Notes under the pieces: generated by a model
Databases searched by the model: none
The model's input: only the letters and a program-made list of their open reading frames with translations
Told to the model about the DNA's origin: nothing
DNA from: a virus
Direction: 5' to 3' (one strand)
IMG/VR virus record: IMGVR_UViG_3300011116_000253
Coordinates: 1-31,618 of that record
DNA length: 31,618 nt
Shown: in pieces, positions 1 to 6,982 of the stretch
Layout of the letters: each line of letters opens with the position of its first letter
Position numbering within the stretch: the first letter of the stretch is position 1
Translations under genes and position numbers: made by a program

Positions 1-127
1 GCAAAAAGATAATAGAACTGAACCGAGAGGGAAACCTGCTCGGTTTTACTTTGAGGATACTTTGGAAGATGGGAACCGGCACAAAGGGTGAGTTCTTTAA
101 GAAATACAAAAGAGCAGACATTATTGA
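1..127. repeat. Terminal overlap, left copy
   Basis: Bases 1-127 are identical to bases 31492-31618. The identity stops exactly at the window end and runs through the middle of one gene. A length of 127 is a common maximum assembler k-mer, so this reads as circular-contig overlap, not a biological terminal repeat. Confidence 0.95.
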
Positions 128-389
128 GAATGTAGAATATTTCAATTCAATTTATGGGAATGATACTTATCCTGATGAGGATTTGTCAAACTATGCTATC
201 AACAAGCTGAACCATAAACTGACTATTAATGCAAATGAAGCTCACGAATCAATCATCTTTAAAAAGTATGTTGAGCTGAAGTCCTGTACAAAGGTTGCAG
301 AGTACTTCTCAGTTCCTAAGAAGCATATCTTTTTGGTAGTTAAAAAAACAAAGGATGAACTTAAGAAAGCTATAAATGATAACTTATGA
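3..389 (+). CDS. RNA polymerase sigma-factor-like protein (3' part, continues from window end)
   Basis: This frame is open from the window edge. Joined through the circular overlap to 31356-31618 it gives a 174-residue protein starting at GTG. The N-terminal half (LQDDLRQELAMVLLNY, then a helical stretch ending FFKKYKR) resembles sigma region 2. The C-terminal half (IFKKYVELKSCTKVAEYFSV, then a basic helix) resembles the helix-turn-helix of region 4. It would be a minimal sigma-like factor for host RNA polymerase, at the head of the late block. An internal TTG at 51 would give a 112-residue form without region 2 and is unlikely. Its stop overlaps the next start (ATGA). The family call is from motif shape and could be another DNA-binding protein. 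Confidence 0.7.
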   Translation, partial: KKIIELNREGNLLGFTLRILWKMGTGTKGEFFKKYKRADIIENVEYFNSIYGNDTYPDEDLSNYAINKLNHKLTINANEAHESIIFKKYVELKSCTKVAEYFSVPKKHIFLVVKKTKDELKKAINDNL

Positions 390-634
390 ATGAGTTAATA
401 TGGATTCCTTTAGGTGCTTGGTTATTTGCCTATTACTTTGTGAATGTTGCAGGGATACCTTCAGCATTTAAAAAGGGATTTGGGTTAATGCCACATAACA
501 GGATCAAGCCATTTGATTGTGTTACTTGCTTATCGGTATGGTCAGCAGTTGCACTTTACTTGTTGCCTATTAGTGCAACTTATTTTTTAATAGTAGCTTT
601 TGGAGCAGGTTACTTAGGAACTAAAATGAAATAA
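386..634 (+). CDS. Small two-helix membrane protein
   Basis: This 82-residue protein has a hydrophobic segment at about residues 4-24 and a second at about 50-76. Between them lies a basic loop leading to a DCVTCLSVW motif whose two cysteines form a CxxC pair. Small phage membrane proteins of this shape exist, but I do not recognise a named family. It overlaps the sigma-like gene by four bases (ATGA), so translational coupling is likely. A role at the host inner membrane is inferred only from topology. Confidence 0.7.
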   Translation: MNELIWIPLGAWLFAYYFVNVAGIPSAFKKGFGLMPHNRIKPFDCVTCLSVWSAVALYLLPISATYFLIVAFGAGYLGTKMK

Positions 635-636
635 TT

Positions 637-969
637 ATGATGTATGGACTTAATGAACCAATAAGAAAAGAATCAATCCTATCAGGAAATTCAGGCATAA
701 AGGAAACTGATTCAAAACTTATATATGATATTGATTTTGAGTATATCAAAGGAATGGCTGAAAGGATGCAGTTAAACAGGGGGAAATATCCAGTAGGTAA
801 TTGGACTAAGCCAATAGATGTAGAGTCCCTTAAACAAGCTCTATTTAGGCACACGATTGAAATTATGCAGGGCAACTATTCAGATGAGCAGAAGTATGGT
901 CATTTGTTTGCAATCGGTTGTAATGCTTTTATGATAATTAACCAATTAAAAAATGAAAACAATGGATAA
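637..969 (+). CDS. DUF5664-like protein (putative dATP/dGTP diphosphohydrolase-type)
   Basis: This 110-residue protein has the spaced motifs I associate with the DUF5664 / MazG-like nucleotide pyrophosphohydrolase group: GKYPVGNW, then ALFRHTIEIMQGN, then an acidic residue and GHLFAIGCNAFMI near the C terminus. Members are thought to act on deoxynucleoside triphosphates. The match is from remembered motifs, so the enzymatic role is an inference. No purZ-like gene accompanies it, so there is no sign of a base-substituted genome. Two in-frame ATGs stand at the start (637, 640). Confidence 0.6.
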   Translation: MMYGLNEPIRKESILSGNSGIKETDSKLIYDIDFEYIKGMAERMQLNRGKYPVGNWTKPIDVESLKQALFRHTIEIMQGNYSDEQKYGHLFAIGCNAFMIINQLKNENNG

Positions 970-1180
970 AATATTTATACAAACACCTGAACAAAAAGCA
1001 AAAGAATTAAAAGAGGATTTATTAAAAATACTTCCTGATGCAGTTGAAATAGATAAAAAATGTTTAGATGATTTAATATATTATCATTTAAAAGTTATTT
1101 TAGAAGAACTTGATGGAGCTGGTCAGAAATTAAGATATAATTATTACAGGGAAGTCCATAAAAAAATATTTGGATGTTAA
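953..1180 (+). CDS. Small hypothetical protein
   Basis: This 75-residue, charged, mostly helical protein has no motif I recognise. Two starts are possible. ATG 953 overlaps the upstream gene by 17 bases. ATG 962 forms an ATGGATAA overlap with the upstream stop and gives 72 residues. Both are preceded by an A-rich stretch. Tight packing and shared strand support it being real. Confidence 0.6.
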   Translation: MKTMDKIFIQTPEQKAKELKEDLLKILPDAVEIDKKCLDDLIYYHLKVILEELDGAGQKLRYNYYREVHKKIFGC

Positions 1181-1201
1181 TCAGTTAAAAAATGAAAATT
1201 T

Positions 1202-2212
1202 ATGAGGATTCTTGGTTTGAGTCATCACCAATCAGGGTGTGGATTTCATCGAGTAGTTTTGCCTATGGCATTTATGAATGGAATCACCGGATTTGTTACA
1301 AATATACCTACCTATGAGAAGTTAGAGGAAGGATGGGATATTATCCTTTACAATAGGAAGTCAGTAATGGATCAAGATTGGACTGAGGTTAAAAAGCAAA
1401 TGGGTTCTAAAATAGTTATGGATATGGATGATGATTGGATTCTCCCTGCAAACCACATCAACTATAATTCCTATGTTGAGTTCAAGCCGGTTATTGAAAA
1501 CAATCTCAGGGAAGCTCACTTAGTTACCTGTACAAATGAAATACTTGCAGAAAGGATTTATCCCTTCAATTCCAATGTTGAGATATTCCCAAATGCTTTA
1601 CCTTATGGAGAGCACCAGTTCACTGACTTCAAAGAAGAAGATGAAAGGGTAAGGATATTTTGGTGTGGGGGAGCTACTCACGAGCACGATATGTCAATAC
1701 TTAGATACCCATTCAGGAGATTAACTGATTTCTCATCCAAAATTAAAATGGTTCTTGGGGGTTATACTGATTCAGATCCTGTGAGTAAAATGATATGGGA
1801 TAAGATGTTTAATTCATTTACTGCAAATGGTCAATTACCCTGGGCAAGAATAGCAGGATTGAATCCTACTGAGTATATGAATCTTTACAACTATGCAGAT
1901 ATTATGGTTGTTCCTTTAGAAAACTCACCCTGGCATTCCTGTAAATCCAATCTTAAACTATTGGAAGCAGCTTGTAAGAGAATCCCTGTTGTAGTGAGTA
2001 AAGTCAATCCTTATGCTTTAGATACTGATGCTCCTGTATTTTGGGTTGAGCATCAATCGGATTGGTACAAACATTTAAAGTTCTTAATTAACAATAAAAA
2101 TGCAAGAGAAGATTATGGCCAAAAAATCTACGAGTGGGCAAACAAAAAGTACCATCTTAAAGACATCAATGTCAGAAGAAAATCCACATTTGAAAACCTT
2201 ATCAAATCATAA
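1202..2212 (+). CDS. Glycosyltransferase, GT-B type (GT4-like)
   Basis: This 336-residue protein has two-domain GT-B architecture. The N-terminal half carries SGCGFHRVVLP (residues 11-21) and an acidic MDMDDDW motif (73-79), with PNA at 130-132 before the inter-domain segment. The C-terminal half has ADIMVVPLENSPWHSCKSNL and KLLEAA (to residue 257), the usual sugar-nucleotide-binding region of GT4-like enzymes. It would transfer a sugar from a nucleotide donor to an unknown acceptor. It is the first of three glycan-type genes, followed by a second glycosyltransferase and a methyltransferase, which suggests glycosylation of a virion protein or of a host surface polymer. Donor and acceptor cannot be deduced. 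Confidence 0.85.
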   Translation: MRILGLSHHQSGCGFHRVVLPMAFMNGITGFVTNIPTYEKLEEGWDIILYNRKSVMDQDWTEVKKQMGSKIVMDMDDDWILPANHINYNSYVEFKPVIENNLREAHLVTCTNEILAERIYPFNSNVEIFPNALPYGEHQFTDFKEEDERVRIFWCGGATHEHDMSILRYPFRRLTDFSSKIKMVLGGYTDSDPVSKMIWDKMFNSFTANGQLPWARIAGLNPTEYMNLYNYADIMVVPLENSPWHSCKSNLKLLEAACKRIPVVVSKVNPYALDTDAPVFWVEHQSDWYKHLKFLINNKNAREDYGQKIYEWANKKYHLKDINVRRKSTFENLIKS

Positions 2213-2408
2213 GCACATTTATGACTTGTATATGAAATGTGGTGAGATAGTTTCCTTTCATCATCACATTCAGGCAGAGGTACTTGAAGCTTATAGGAGT
2301 TATGATCCTAATTACAGGTATCAGAACACTTGTCCTGTATGTGTGGCTGAGTTTTTAAATACTGCTTATAAGTGGTATGAATCTGAAATTGCTAAACTTA
2401 ATAACTGA
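2169..2408 (+). CDS. Small His/Cys-containing hypothetical protein
   Basis: The 79-residue form starting at ATG 2169 (MSEENPH...) is preferred. It limits the overlap with the glycosyltransferase to 44 bases; an ATG at 2100 would overlap by 113. The protein has a HHH cluster and later a TCPVC pair, which could together bind a metal ion, and an aromatic-rich C-terminal helix. I do not recognise a family with certainty. Its place inside the glycan cassette may be incidental. Confidence 0.6.
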   Translation: MSEENPHLKTLSNHKHIYDLYMKCGEIVSFHHHIQAEVLEAYRSYDPNYRYQNTCPVCVAEFLNTAYKWYESEIAKLNN

Positions 2409-2420
2409 AATTTAAAAGAG

Positions 2421-3092
2421 ATGAACACATTTGTACATTCAGGAGCTACTGGAGATATAATATTCTCACTACCTACAATCAAAGCAATGGGTGGGGGTAA
2501 GTTAATTATTTCAAATTTTGATAAGCAAAGGTCAGAATCAGTTAAGAAACTTATTGCAATGCAACCTTACATCACTTCAGTTGAAATTGGTGATGGGCAT
2601 TTTGATGGATACAATCTAAATAGATTCAGGGACTATGCAGGCCATTTTAATAACTTAGTTGAAGCTCACTTCAGAGGGCAAAACATTCCTGTTGATCCTG
2701 AGTGGAAAAAAGGATGGCTATCATTACCATACAAACCAAGCACTAAGGAGAAATATGCAATCATTAACAGGACTACAAACTATGAAGATTGGAATTTTGA
2801 TTGGGCAAAGGAAGTAGAGTATTTAAAATCAATAGCTGATAAAGTTTATTTCATAGGTTACAAAGATGAATATCATTTATTCAACAATACCTTTGGAACT
2901 GATATATCCTACATTGAATGTGATTTCTTAGAAGGAGCTCATTTAATTCAGGATGCAGTAATGTTCACCGGATGCTATTCAGCTTGGAGTACAGTTGCAA
3001 TGGGGTTGGGTGGTCAATATAGATTAGTTCAAGCTCCAGGTCATACCTGTTCATCCCTATTAGATACAAGAGAAACCATTATAAATATTTAA
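2421..3092 (+). CDS. Glycosyltransferase-like protein (GT9/heptosyltransferase-like GT-B fold)
   Basis: This 223-residue protein opens with HSGATGDIIFSLPTIKAMG (residues 6-24), the glycine-rich first loop seen in GT9-type enzymes. A segment around IINRTTNYEDWNFDW could begin the second Rossmann-like domain. FTGCYSAWSTVAMGLG near the C terminus resembles the nucleotide-sugar loop. It is shorter than typical 300-350-residue heptosyltransferases. It lies three bases upstream of the methyltransferase gene and probably works in the same glycan pathway. The GT fold is likely; the GT9 assignment is tentative. Confidence 0.65.
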   Translation: MNTFVHSGATGDIIFSLPTIKAMGGGKLIISNFDKQRSESVKKLIAMQPYITSVEIGDGHFDGYNLNRFRDYAGHFNNLVEAHFRGQNIPVDPEWKKGWLSLPYKPSTKEKYAIINRTTNYEDWNFDWAKEVEYLKSIADKVYFIGYKDEYHLFNNTFGTDISYIECDFLEGAHLIQDAVMFTGCYSAWSTVAMGLGGQYRLVQAPGHTCSSLLDTRETIINI

Positions 3093-3094
3093 GA

Positions 3095-3613
3095 ATGTAT
3101 AGCCAAGCAAGACAAGATGATTTTGTAATTCATATGATGAATGGTAAGGTTGGGGAGTACTTAGAGATAGGAGCTTCTCATCCCATTGATATTTCTAATA
3201 CTTATGCTTTAGAGCAGTTAGGTTGGACAGGACTAAGTATAGATATCAGCAATGAATGTGAGCAGATTTGGAAAGAGAAAAGAAAGAATCCTTTAGTGAT
3301 TGCAGATGCTTTGACATTTGACTATCCTACTAAAAAGAGGATTGATTACTTGCAGATTGATGTTGATCCTTCAGAGGTTAGTTACAAAGCACTCCAACAG
3401 GTATTAAAGAGTAAGACAAGATTTTCAATAATCACTTATGAAACTGATGCCTATATGGATAAGAGATTTATAATGCCGAGCAGGGAACTTCTATTGAATC
3501 AGGGTTATACTTTGATTGCTCCTGATGTTCTTTGTGGATTTGGTCCATTTGAAGATTGGTATATTGATGAATCAGTAATAGATGCTAACTTATTTAAAAC
3601 ATTCAATAAATGA
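3095..3613 (+). CDS. FkbM-like SAM-dependent methyltransferase
   Basis: This 172-residue protein contains the class I methyltransferase motif I, YLEIGASHPIDISN (from residue 22), followed by GWTGLSIDIS whose aspartate (D50) would hold the ribose of S-adenosylmethionine, and an IADALTFDY segment. The DYLQIDVDPSE motif is typical of FkbM-type proteins, which often O-methylate sugars. Directly after two glycosyltransferases, it probably caps or decorates the glycan they make. Its stop overlaps the next start by four bases. Confidence 0.8.
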   Translation: MYSQARQDDFVIHMMNGKVGEYLEIGASHPIDISNTYALEQLGWTGLSIDISNECEQIWKEKRKNPLVIADALTFDYPTKKRIDYLQIDVDPSEVSYKALQQVLKSKTRFSIITYETDAYMDKRFIMPSRELLLNQGYTLIAPDVLCGFGPFEDWYIDESVIDANLFKTFNK

Positions 3614-3963
3614 TATTACTTGCCGGACAAATAGAATCTATTGCTACAAGAAAGGATAAGACATTAAAGGTAATCATTGGAACTCAGGAGTTAAATCCTG
3701 CACAGGCATCTGATGTATTTAGTTTGAATCAGCAGTTTTGCTATATTGGGATGAAGTCGGAACCATTCTCAAAGCAGGAAACTGAATTGCTTGATTCTTT
3801 AAAGTCAGATTTGGAACATCAAAAAACTCCATCACAAAGATTAAGAGGAACTTTATTTAGATTATATGAACAAGATAATAAGGGATATAAGGATTTCGGC
3901 ACATTTTATGCTGCTGAAATGGAAAGAGTTATTGAACACTATAAATCAAAGATAGATGGCTAA
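3610..3963 (+). CDS. Conserved-looking phage protein of unknown function
   Basis: This 117-residue protein has a beta-rich first half (GQIESIATRKDKTLKVIIGT) and a helical second half with TPSQRLRGTLFRLYEQ and an aromatic/acidic FGTFYAAEMERVIEHYKSK segment. Similar proteins occur just upstream of the small terminase in other Bacteroidota phages as far as I recall, but I know of no function. It overlaps the upstream gene by four bases and the small terminase gene by eight, so it belongs to the packaging cluster. Confidence 0.65.
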   Translation: MILLAGQIESIATRKDKTLKVIIGTQELNPAQASDVFSLNQQFCYIGMKSEPFSKQETELLDSLKSDLEHQKTPSQRLRGTLFRLYEQDNKGYKDFGTFYAAEMERVIEHYKSKIDG

Positions 3964-4324
3964 TGAGCAGAATTTAAAACCATTTAAGAAAGGGTTTGAT
4001 CCTAAGAGAAATTATAAAGGAGCTCCAAGAAAATTGGTATCACAAATATCAGACATTGGATATTCTAATTCAGAGATAGTGGATTGTATTAAAAATATTG
4101 CAGCACTTACTGAAGATGAGATAAAACAAATAGTAGATAATAAGGATTGCACAGTACTGGAAAGAATGATAGGTAAAGCCATTTTAAAGGACTTTGGGAA
4201 GGGTTCTTTATGGAACTTAGAGATTATCATTAATAGAGCTTTTGGAAAGCCAAAGGAAACTCAGGCAGTTGAGAATACAGGAAAGATTGAAGTAGTATTT
4301 ATTAAGGGTAAGACAATCCTTTAA
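3956..4324 (+). CDS. Terminase small subunit (DUF5681-like)
   Basis: This 122-residue protein lies directly upstream of the large terminase gene. It begins with the basic, proline-containing stretch FKKGFDPKRNYKGAPRK, the hallmark of DUF5681-like proteins. A helical body follows, with ERMIGKAILKDFGKGS and WNLEIIINRAFGKPKE. Small terminases recognise phage DNA and start packaging with the large subunit. The repeat/palindrome element just beyond its stop is a natural candidate for its binding site. Position and family-like N terminus support the call; no catalytic motif is expected. Confidence 0.75.
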   Translation: MANEQNLKPFKKGFDPKRNYKGAPRKLVSQISDIGYSNSEIVDCIKNIAALTEDEIKQIVDNKDCTVLERMIGKAILKDFGKGSLWNLEIIINRAFGKPKETQAVENTGKIEVVFIKGKTIL

Positions 4325-4385
4325 TTATATGCGATAGGGTATAAAATTGACAAAATTTGTCAAATTATATGCGATAGGGTATAAA
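4323..4385. repeat. Two exact 23-bp direct repeats flanking a palindrome (possible packaging or regulatory site)
   Basis: Bases 4323-4345 and 4363-4385 are identical over 23 positions and share the core TGCGATAGGGTATAAA, with a 40-bp period. Between them sits the inverted repeat TTGACAAA-A-TTTGTCAA (4347-4363), whose last base is the first base of the second repeat. The element fills the gap between the small and large terminase genes. It could be a pac/cos site bound by the small terminase, or an operator. A chance 23-bp repeat this close is unlikely. Confidence 0.75.
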
Positions 4386-4435
4386 GTAGCATATCCTACA
4401 CATTCAAGCTGTTTTTGTGCATTATAAAACACATT

Positions 4436-5587
4436 ATGAGAATAGAACTTTCAGAACCACATATCAACCAACAAAGAATACTTGATAGCCAATCAAGATT
4501 TAGAGTTATTATGTGTGGTCGAAGGTTTGGTAAATCAGAACTCAGTCAGATTGAAATCATATCAGAAGCACTTAAAGGGAATCAGGTTGCTTACATCACT
4601 CCTACTTATAAACTTGCTAAGACATTCTTTGAGAAACTGATTAAGGTTGTCCAGTTTGAATACAACAAATCTGACTTAGTTATATACTTTCCCAATGGGG
4701 GTTCAGTTGAGTTCTTTACAGGTGAAAGATTGGATAACCTAAGAGGTCGTAAATTTCACTTTGTTGTAGTGGATGAAGCTTCATTCATTCCTAACTTAGA
4801 GGATGGATGGTTGAATTCCATTCGTCCCACTTTAACTGATTATAAGGGACGAGCATTATTTTTATCTACTCCAAGAGGTAAGAATTACTTTTATCAACTT
4901 TATTGCAAACAGGATCAAGATTGGGAATCTTACAAGTTCAGCACTTATGACAATCCTTATATTGATGTAGATGAAATCAATGATGCAAGAAGGCAACTGC
5001 CTGAAGCAGTATTTGAGCAGGAATATATGGCCAATCCTATGGAGAATGCAGCCAATCCATTTGGTAATAATTTTATTACTTTATGCACTAAGCCATTGAG
5101 TACTTTAGAACCTATGTATTATGGCATAGATTTGGCGAAGTCAGTCGATTGGACAGTTATCATTGGACTTGATATAAATGGGAATGTTGCCTATTATAAT
5201 CGCTTTCAGAAGGATTGGGCAACTACTAAGGAAACAATACTAACTTTAGACAGGAGCAAACCTATTATCATTGATAGTACTGGAGTGGGTGATGCTATTA
5301 CTGAAGATTTGCAAAGGTACTTTCAGAGGATGTATGGTTTTAAATATACATCCCAATCGAAGCAGCAATTAATGGAACTTCTTGCATCCACAATACATAA
5401 ACAAGAGATAGGATTCCCTGAAGGACCTATAAAATCAGAGTTAGAGATATTTGAGTATGTGTACACTTCAACAGGGGTAAGATATAATGCTCCGGATGGG
5501 TACCACGATGACTGTGTGAATGCTTTAGGATTGGCTAACAAATGTAAGAATGACCATAAATTCTCAGGTGTTTATAGATATATTTAA
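4436..5587 (+). CDS. terL: Terminase large subunit (packaging ATPase/nuclease)
   Basis: This 383-residue protein shows both terminase domains. The ATPase has Walker A CGRRFGKS (residues 27-34), Walker B FVVVDEA (109-115) and coupling motif STP (144-146). The RNase H-like nuclease has acidic residues in YGIDLAKS (D232), IIIDSTGVGD (D280) and YHDDCVNALG (D358/D359). It pumps DNA into the procapsid through the portal and cuts the concatemer. ATG 4436 is chosen; a TTG seven codons upstream adds only seven residues. The gene follows the small terminase after the repeat element and overlaps nothing substantial downstream when the chaperone gene is started at 5625. Confidence 0.96.
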   Translation: MRIELSEPHINQQRILDSQSRFRVIMCGRRFGKSELSQIEIISEALKGNQVAYITPTYKLAKTFFEKLIKVVQFEYNKSDLVIYFPNGGSVEFFTGERLDNLRGRKFHFVVVDEASFIPNLEDGWLNSIRPTLTDYKGRALFLSTPRGKNYFYQLYCKQDQDWESYKFSTYDNPYIDVDEINDARRQLPEAVFEQEYMANPMENAANPFGNNFITLCTKPLSTLEPMYYGIDLAKSVDWTVIIGLDINGNVAYYNRFQKDWATTKETILTLDRSKPIIIDSTGVGDAITEDLQRYFQRMYGFKYTSQSKQQLMELLASTIHKQEIGFPEGPIKSELEIFEYVYTSTGVRYNAPDGYHDDCVNALGLANKCKNDHKFSGVYRYI

Positions 5588-5624
5588 TTTAAAAGATAAC
5601 AAATACAAAAAATCCCATTATAGT

Positions 5625-6272
5625 ATGATGACAACTAAGATGACCATTAAGATGTTTCAGGACTTATTTACTATCTCTCAAACTGAGATGGAGGAAATTG
5701 ACAAATCAATTTTGTTGGTTCAAGCTTATACCGGCAAGAGTGAATTTGAGATTAACAAGATGTCGGTTAAGAAGTTTAACAGGTTATGTGCTAAGATTAA
5801 GAAAGCTTTTGACAATGTCGGTAAGCAAATTACTAAAGGCAAACCTAAAAACTTGATAAAGGCAAATGGTAAATGGTATTGGTTAAACTTTGAGATTAAT
5901 GAAATGACTGCCGGTAGGTATGTAGAAACTGCAACTTTCGGAAGTGATGTTGTAGGTAATCTTCATAAATTAATGGCGACAATGTGTACTCCAATGAAAT
6001 GGAGTTGGAAAGGGTTAGTTCAGGATAAGTACAAAGCTGATAATCATTCAAAGTATGCTGAAGATATGTTACAAGCAGATTTTGATCATTGCTATCAAGC
6101 TTGTGTTTTTTTTTGGGCAGTTTTCAACGAATCAATGAGAGTTTTACAGTACTCTTTGGAGGGAGAGCAGATGGAAAAAGAGATGTTGAACCAGCACCTG
6201 ATGAATTTCAAAAAAGTTATGGATGGATGTTTAATGCCAAATTGGTATCAGAATTTGAAAATATCAGTTTAA
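5625..6272 (+). CDS. Tail assembly chaperone, short (G-like) form
   Basis: The zero-frame protein is 215 residues from the ATGATG at 5625; an ATG at 5550 would overlap terL and is less likely. The body is helical and polar, with an FQDLFTISQTEMEEIDKS opening typical of tail chaperones as I recall them. The key evidence is the run of nine T at 6106-6114. Reading is GTT TTT TTT TGG in this frame, and a second open frame at -1 continues to 6388 with a conserved-looking YGW motif. This matches the lambda G/GT strategy, in which the short and frameshifted forms guide tail tube assembly around the tape measure protein. An unusual feature is its position next to terL, far from the tape measure gene (10870). 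Confidence 0.7.
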   Translation: MMTTKMTIKMFQDLFTISQTEMEEIDKSILLVQAYTGKSEFEINKMSVKKFNRLCAKIKKAFDNVGKQITKGKPKNLIKANGKWYWLNFEINEMTAGRYVETATFGSDVVGNLHKLMATMCTPMKWSWKGLVQDKYKADNHSKYAEDMLQADFDHCYQACVFFWAVFNESMRVLQYSLEGEQMEKEMLNQHLMNFKKVMDGCLMPNWYQNLKISV

Positions 6273-6388
6273 ATGAGGTTTGGGATTTGAATGTTTTTCA
6301 GTTTTTAAATGATTTATCTTATATAAAAGTAAAAAATAAGTACGATGCCGATAAGCTTCAGCAGAGCACGAGACAGGGCAATAAGTAA
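6089..6388 (+). CDS. Frameshift extension of the tail assembly chaperone (GT-like), -1 frame
   Basis: This frame lies -1 to the chaperone and is open across the slip site. A -1 slip on T TTT TTT (6107-6113) would join 163 chaperone residues to 91 residues encoded from 6113 to 6388, making a protein of about 254. The -1 tail has YGWMFNAKLVSEFE and WDLNVFQFLNDLSYIK, which look like the T domain of GT proteins. It is therefore better read as an extension than as a free gene starting at 6089. Its end overlaps the next gene by 44 bases. Transcript slippage on the T run would have the same effect. Confidence 0.65.
   Translation: MLSSLCFFLGSFQRINESFTVLFGGRADGKRDVEPAPDEFQKSYGWMFNAKLVSEFENISLNEVWDLNVFQFLNDLSYIKVKNKYDADKLQQSTRQGNK
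6106..6114 (+). other. Programmed -1 frameshift site (T9 slippery run)
   Basis: Nine consecutive T contain the canonical heptamer T TTT TTT at 6107-6113 in the zero frame of the chaperone gene. The -1 frame is open for 91 codons past the site. No stimulatory structure was worked out. An assembly error in the homopolymer is the main alternative. Confidence 0.65.
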
Positions 6389-6980
6389 AATAGGTACTTC
6401 AAGAGATGAGTTTGTATCTTTTGTTGCTTCAGGCATATTAGAGGAGTATGGTGTTGAATTTAAAAGAGTGCTTGAAGATTTAATGAAGCAAAGACAGATT
6501 TCAGCAAGTGGAGAATTAGCTGATTCAATCAATCCTATTATTGATAATAATGGAAAGAGATTGACTATTACAATGCTTGACTATTATGATTTTGTCAATG
6601 AAGGGGTAAAGGGTGTTAAGAGTTCAAAGAATGCTTCTACAAGTCCATATAAGTTTAAGAATTATGGAATGAGTGCAGATGGTAGAGCAAGTATAAAACA
6701 ATACATCTTATCAGGCAAAGCAAAGGTAAGAAGTACAGGTGGGGATAAGGCAAGAGGGATAGGGCTTGAAAGAAAGGGAGTTCAGTTTAGTCAAAAGAAA
6801 TCACTTATTGATAGACAAGTAGATACACTTATTTATAATATCAAAAAGTATGGTATTAAGAAAACTGACTACTTCACTGATGCTTTTGAAAAGGTGTTTG
6901 CAAACTGGGAACAGGATATTGCAGAAGGATTGGGTGAAGATGTTGCTTTAAGTTTACAATTAAAAAGTTCAAAAAAATAG
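6345..6980 (+). CDS. Probable HK97 gp10-like neck / head-tail joining protein
   Basis: This 211-residue protein has SARGEL-type features of gp10-like tail completion proteins: ASGELADSINPI, then TITMLDYYDFVNEGVKGV and a basic glycine-poor linker with SPYKFKNYGM. In the family these proteins sit at the tail-proximal end of the connector. The gene starts 44 bases inside the frameshifted chaperone reading frame and ends two bases before the next gene. The family assignment rests on motif shape and context, so a different tail-completion role is possible. Confidence 0.55.
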   Translation: MPISFSRARDRAISKIGTSRDEFVSFVASGILEEYGVEFKRVLEDLMKQRQISASGELADSINPIIDNNGKRLTITMLDYYDFVNEGVKGVKSSKNASTSPYKFKNYGMSADGRASIKQYILSGKAKVRSTGGDKARGIGLERKGVQFSQKKSLIDRQVDTLIYNIKKYGIKKTDYFTDAFEKVFANWEQDIAEGLGEDVALSLQLKSSKK

Positions 6981-6982
6981 TT

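Noticed and set aside
637-969. The DUF5664-like gene as evidence for a 2-aminoadenine (Z) genome
   Set aside because: No PurZ-like adenylosuccinate synthetase homologue or DatZ-like dATP triphosphohydrolase is present, so no complete pathway exists here.
6106-6114. The T9 run as a simple sequencing or assembly error that split one gene
   Set aside because: Not excluded, but both frames continue for many codons after the run and the layout equals the G/GT system of other tail chaperones, so a frameshift is the better reading.
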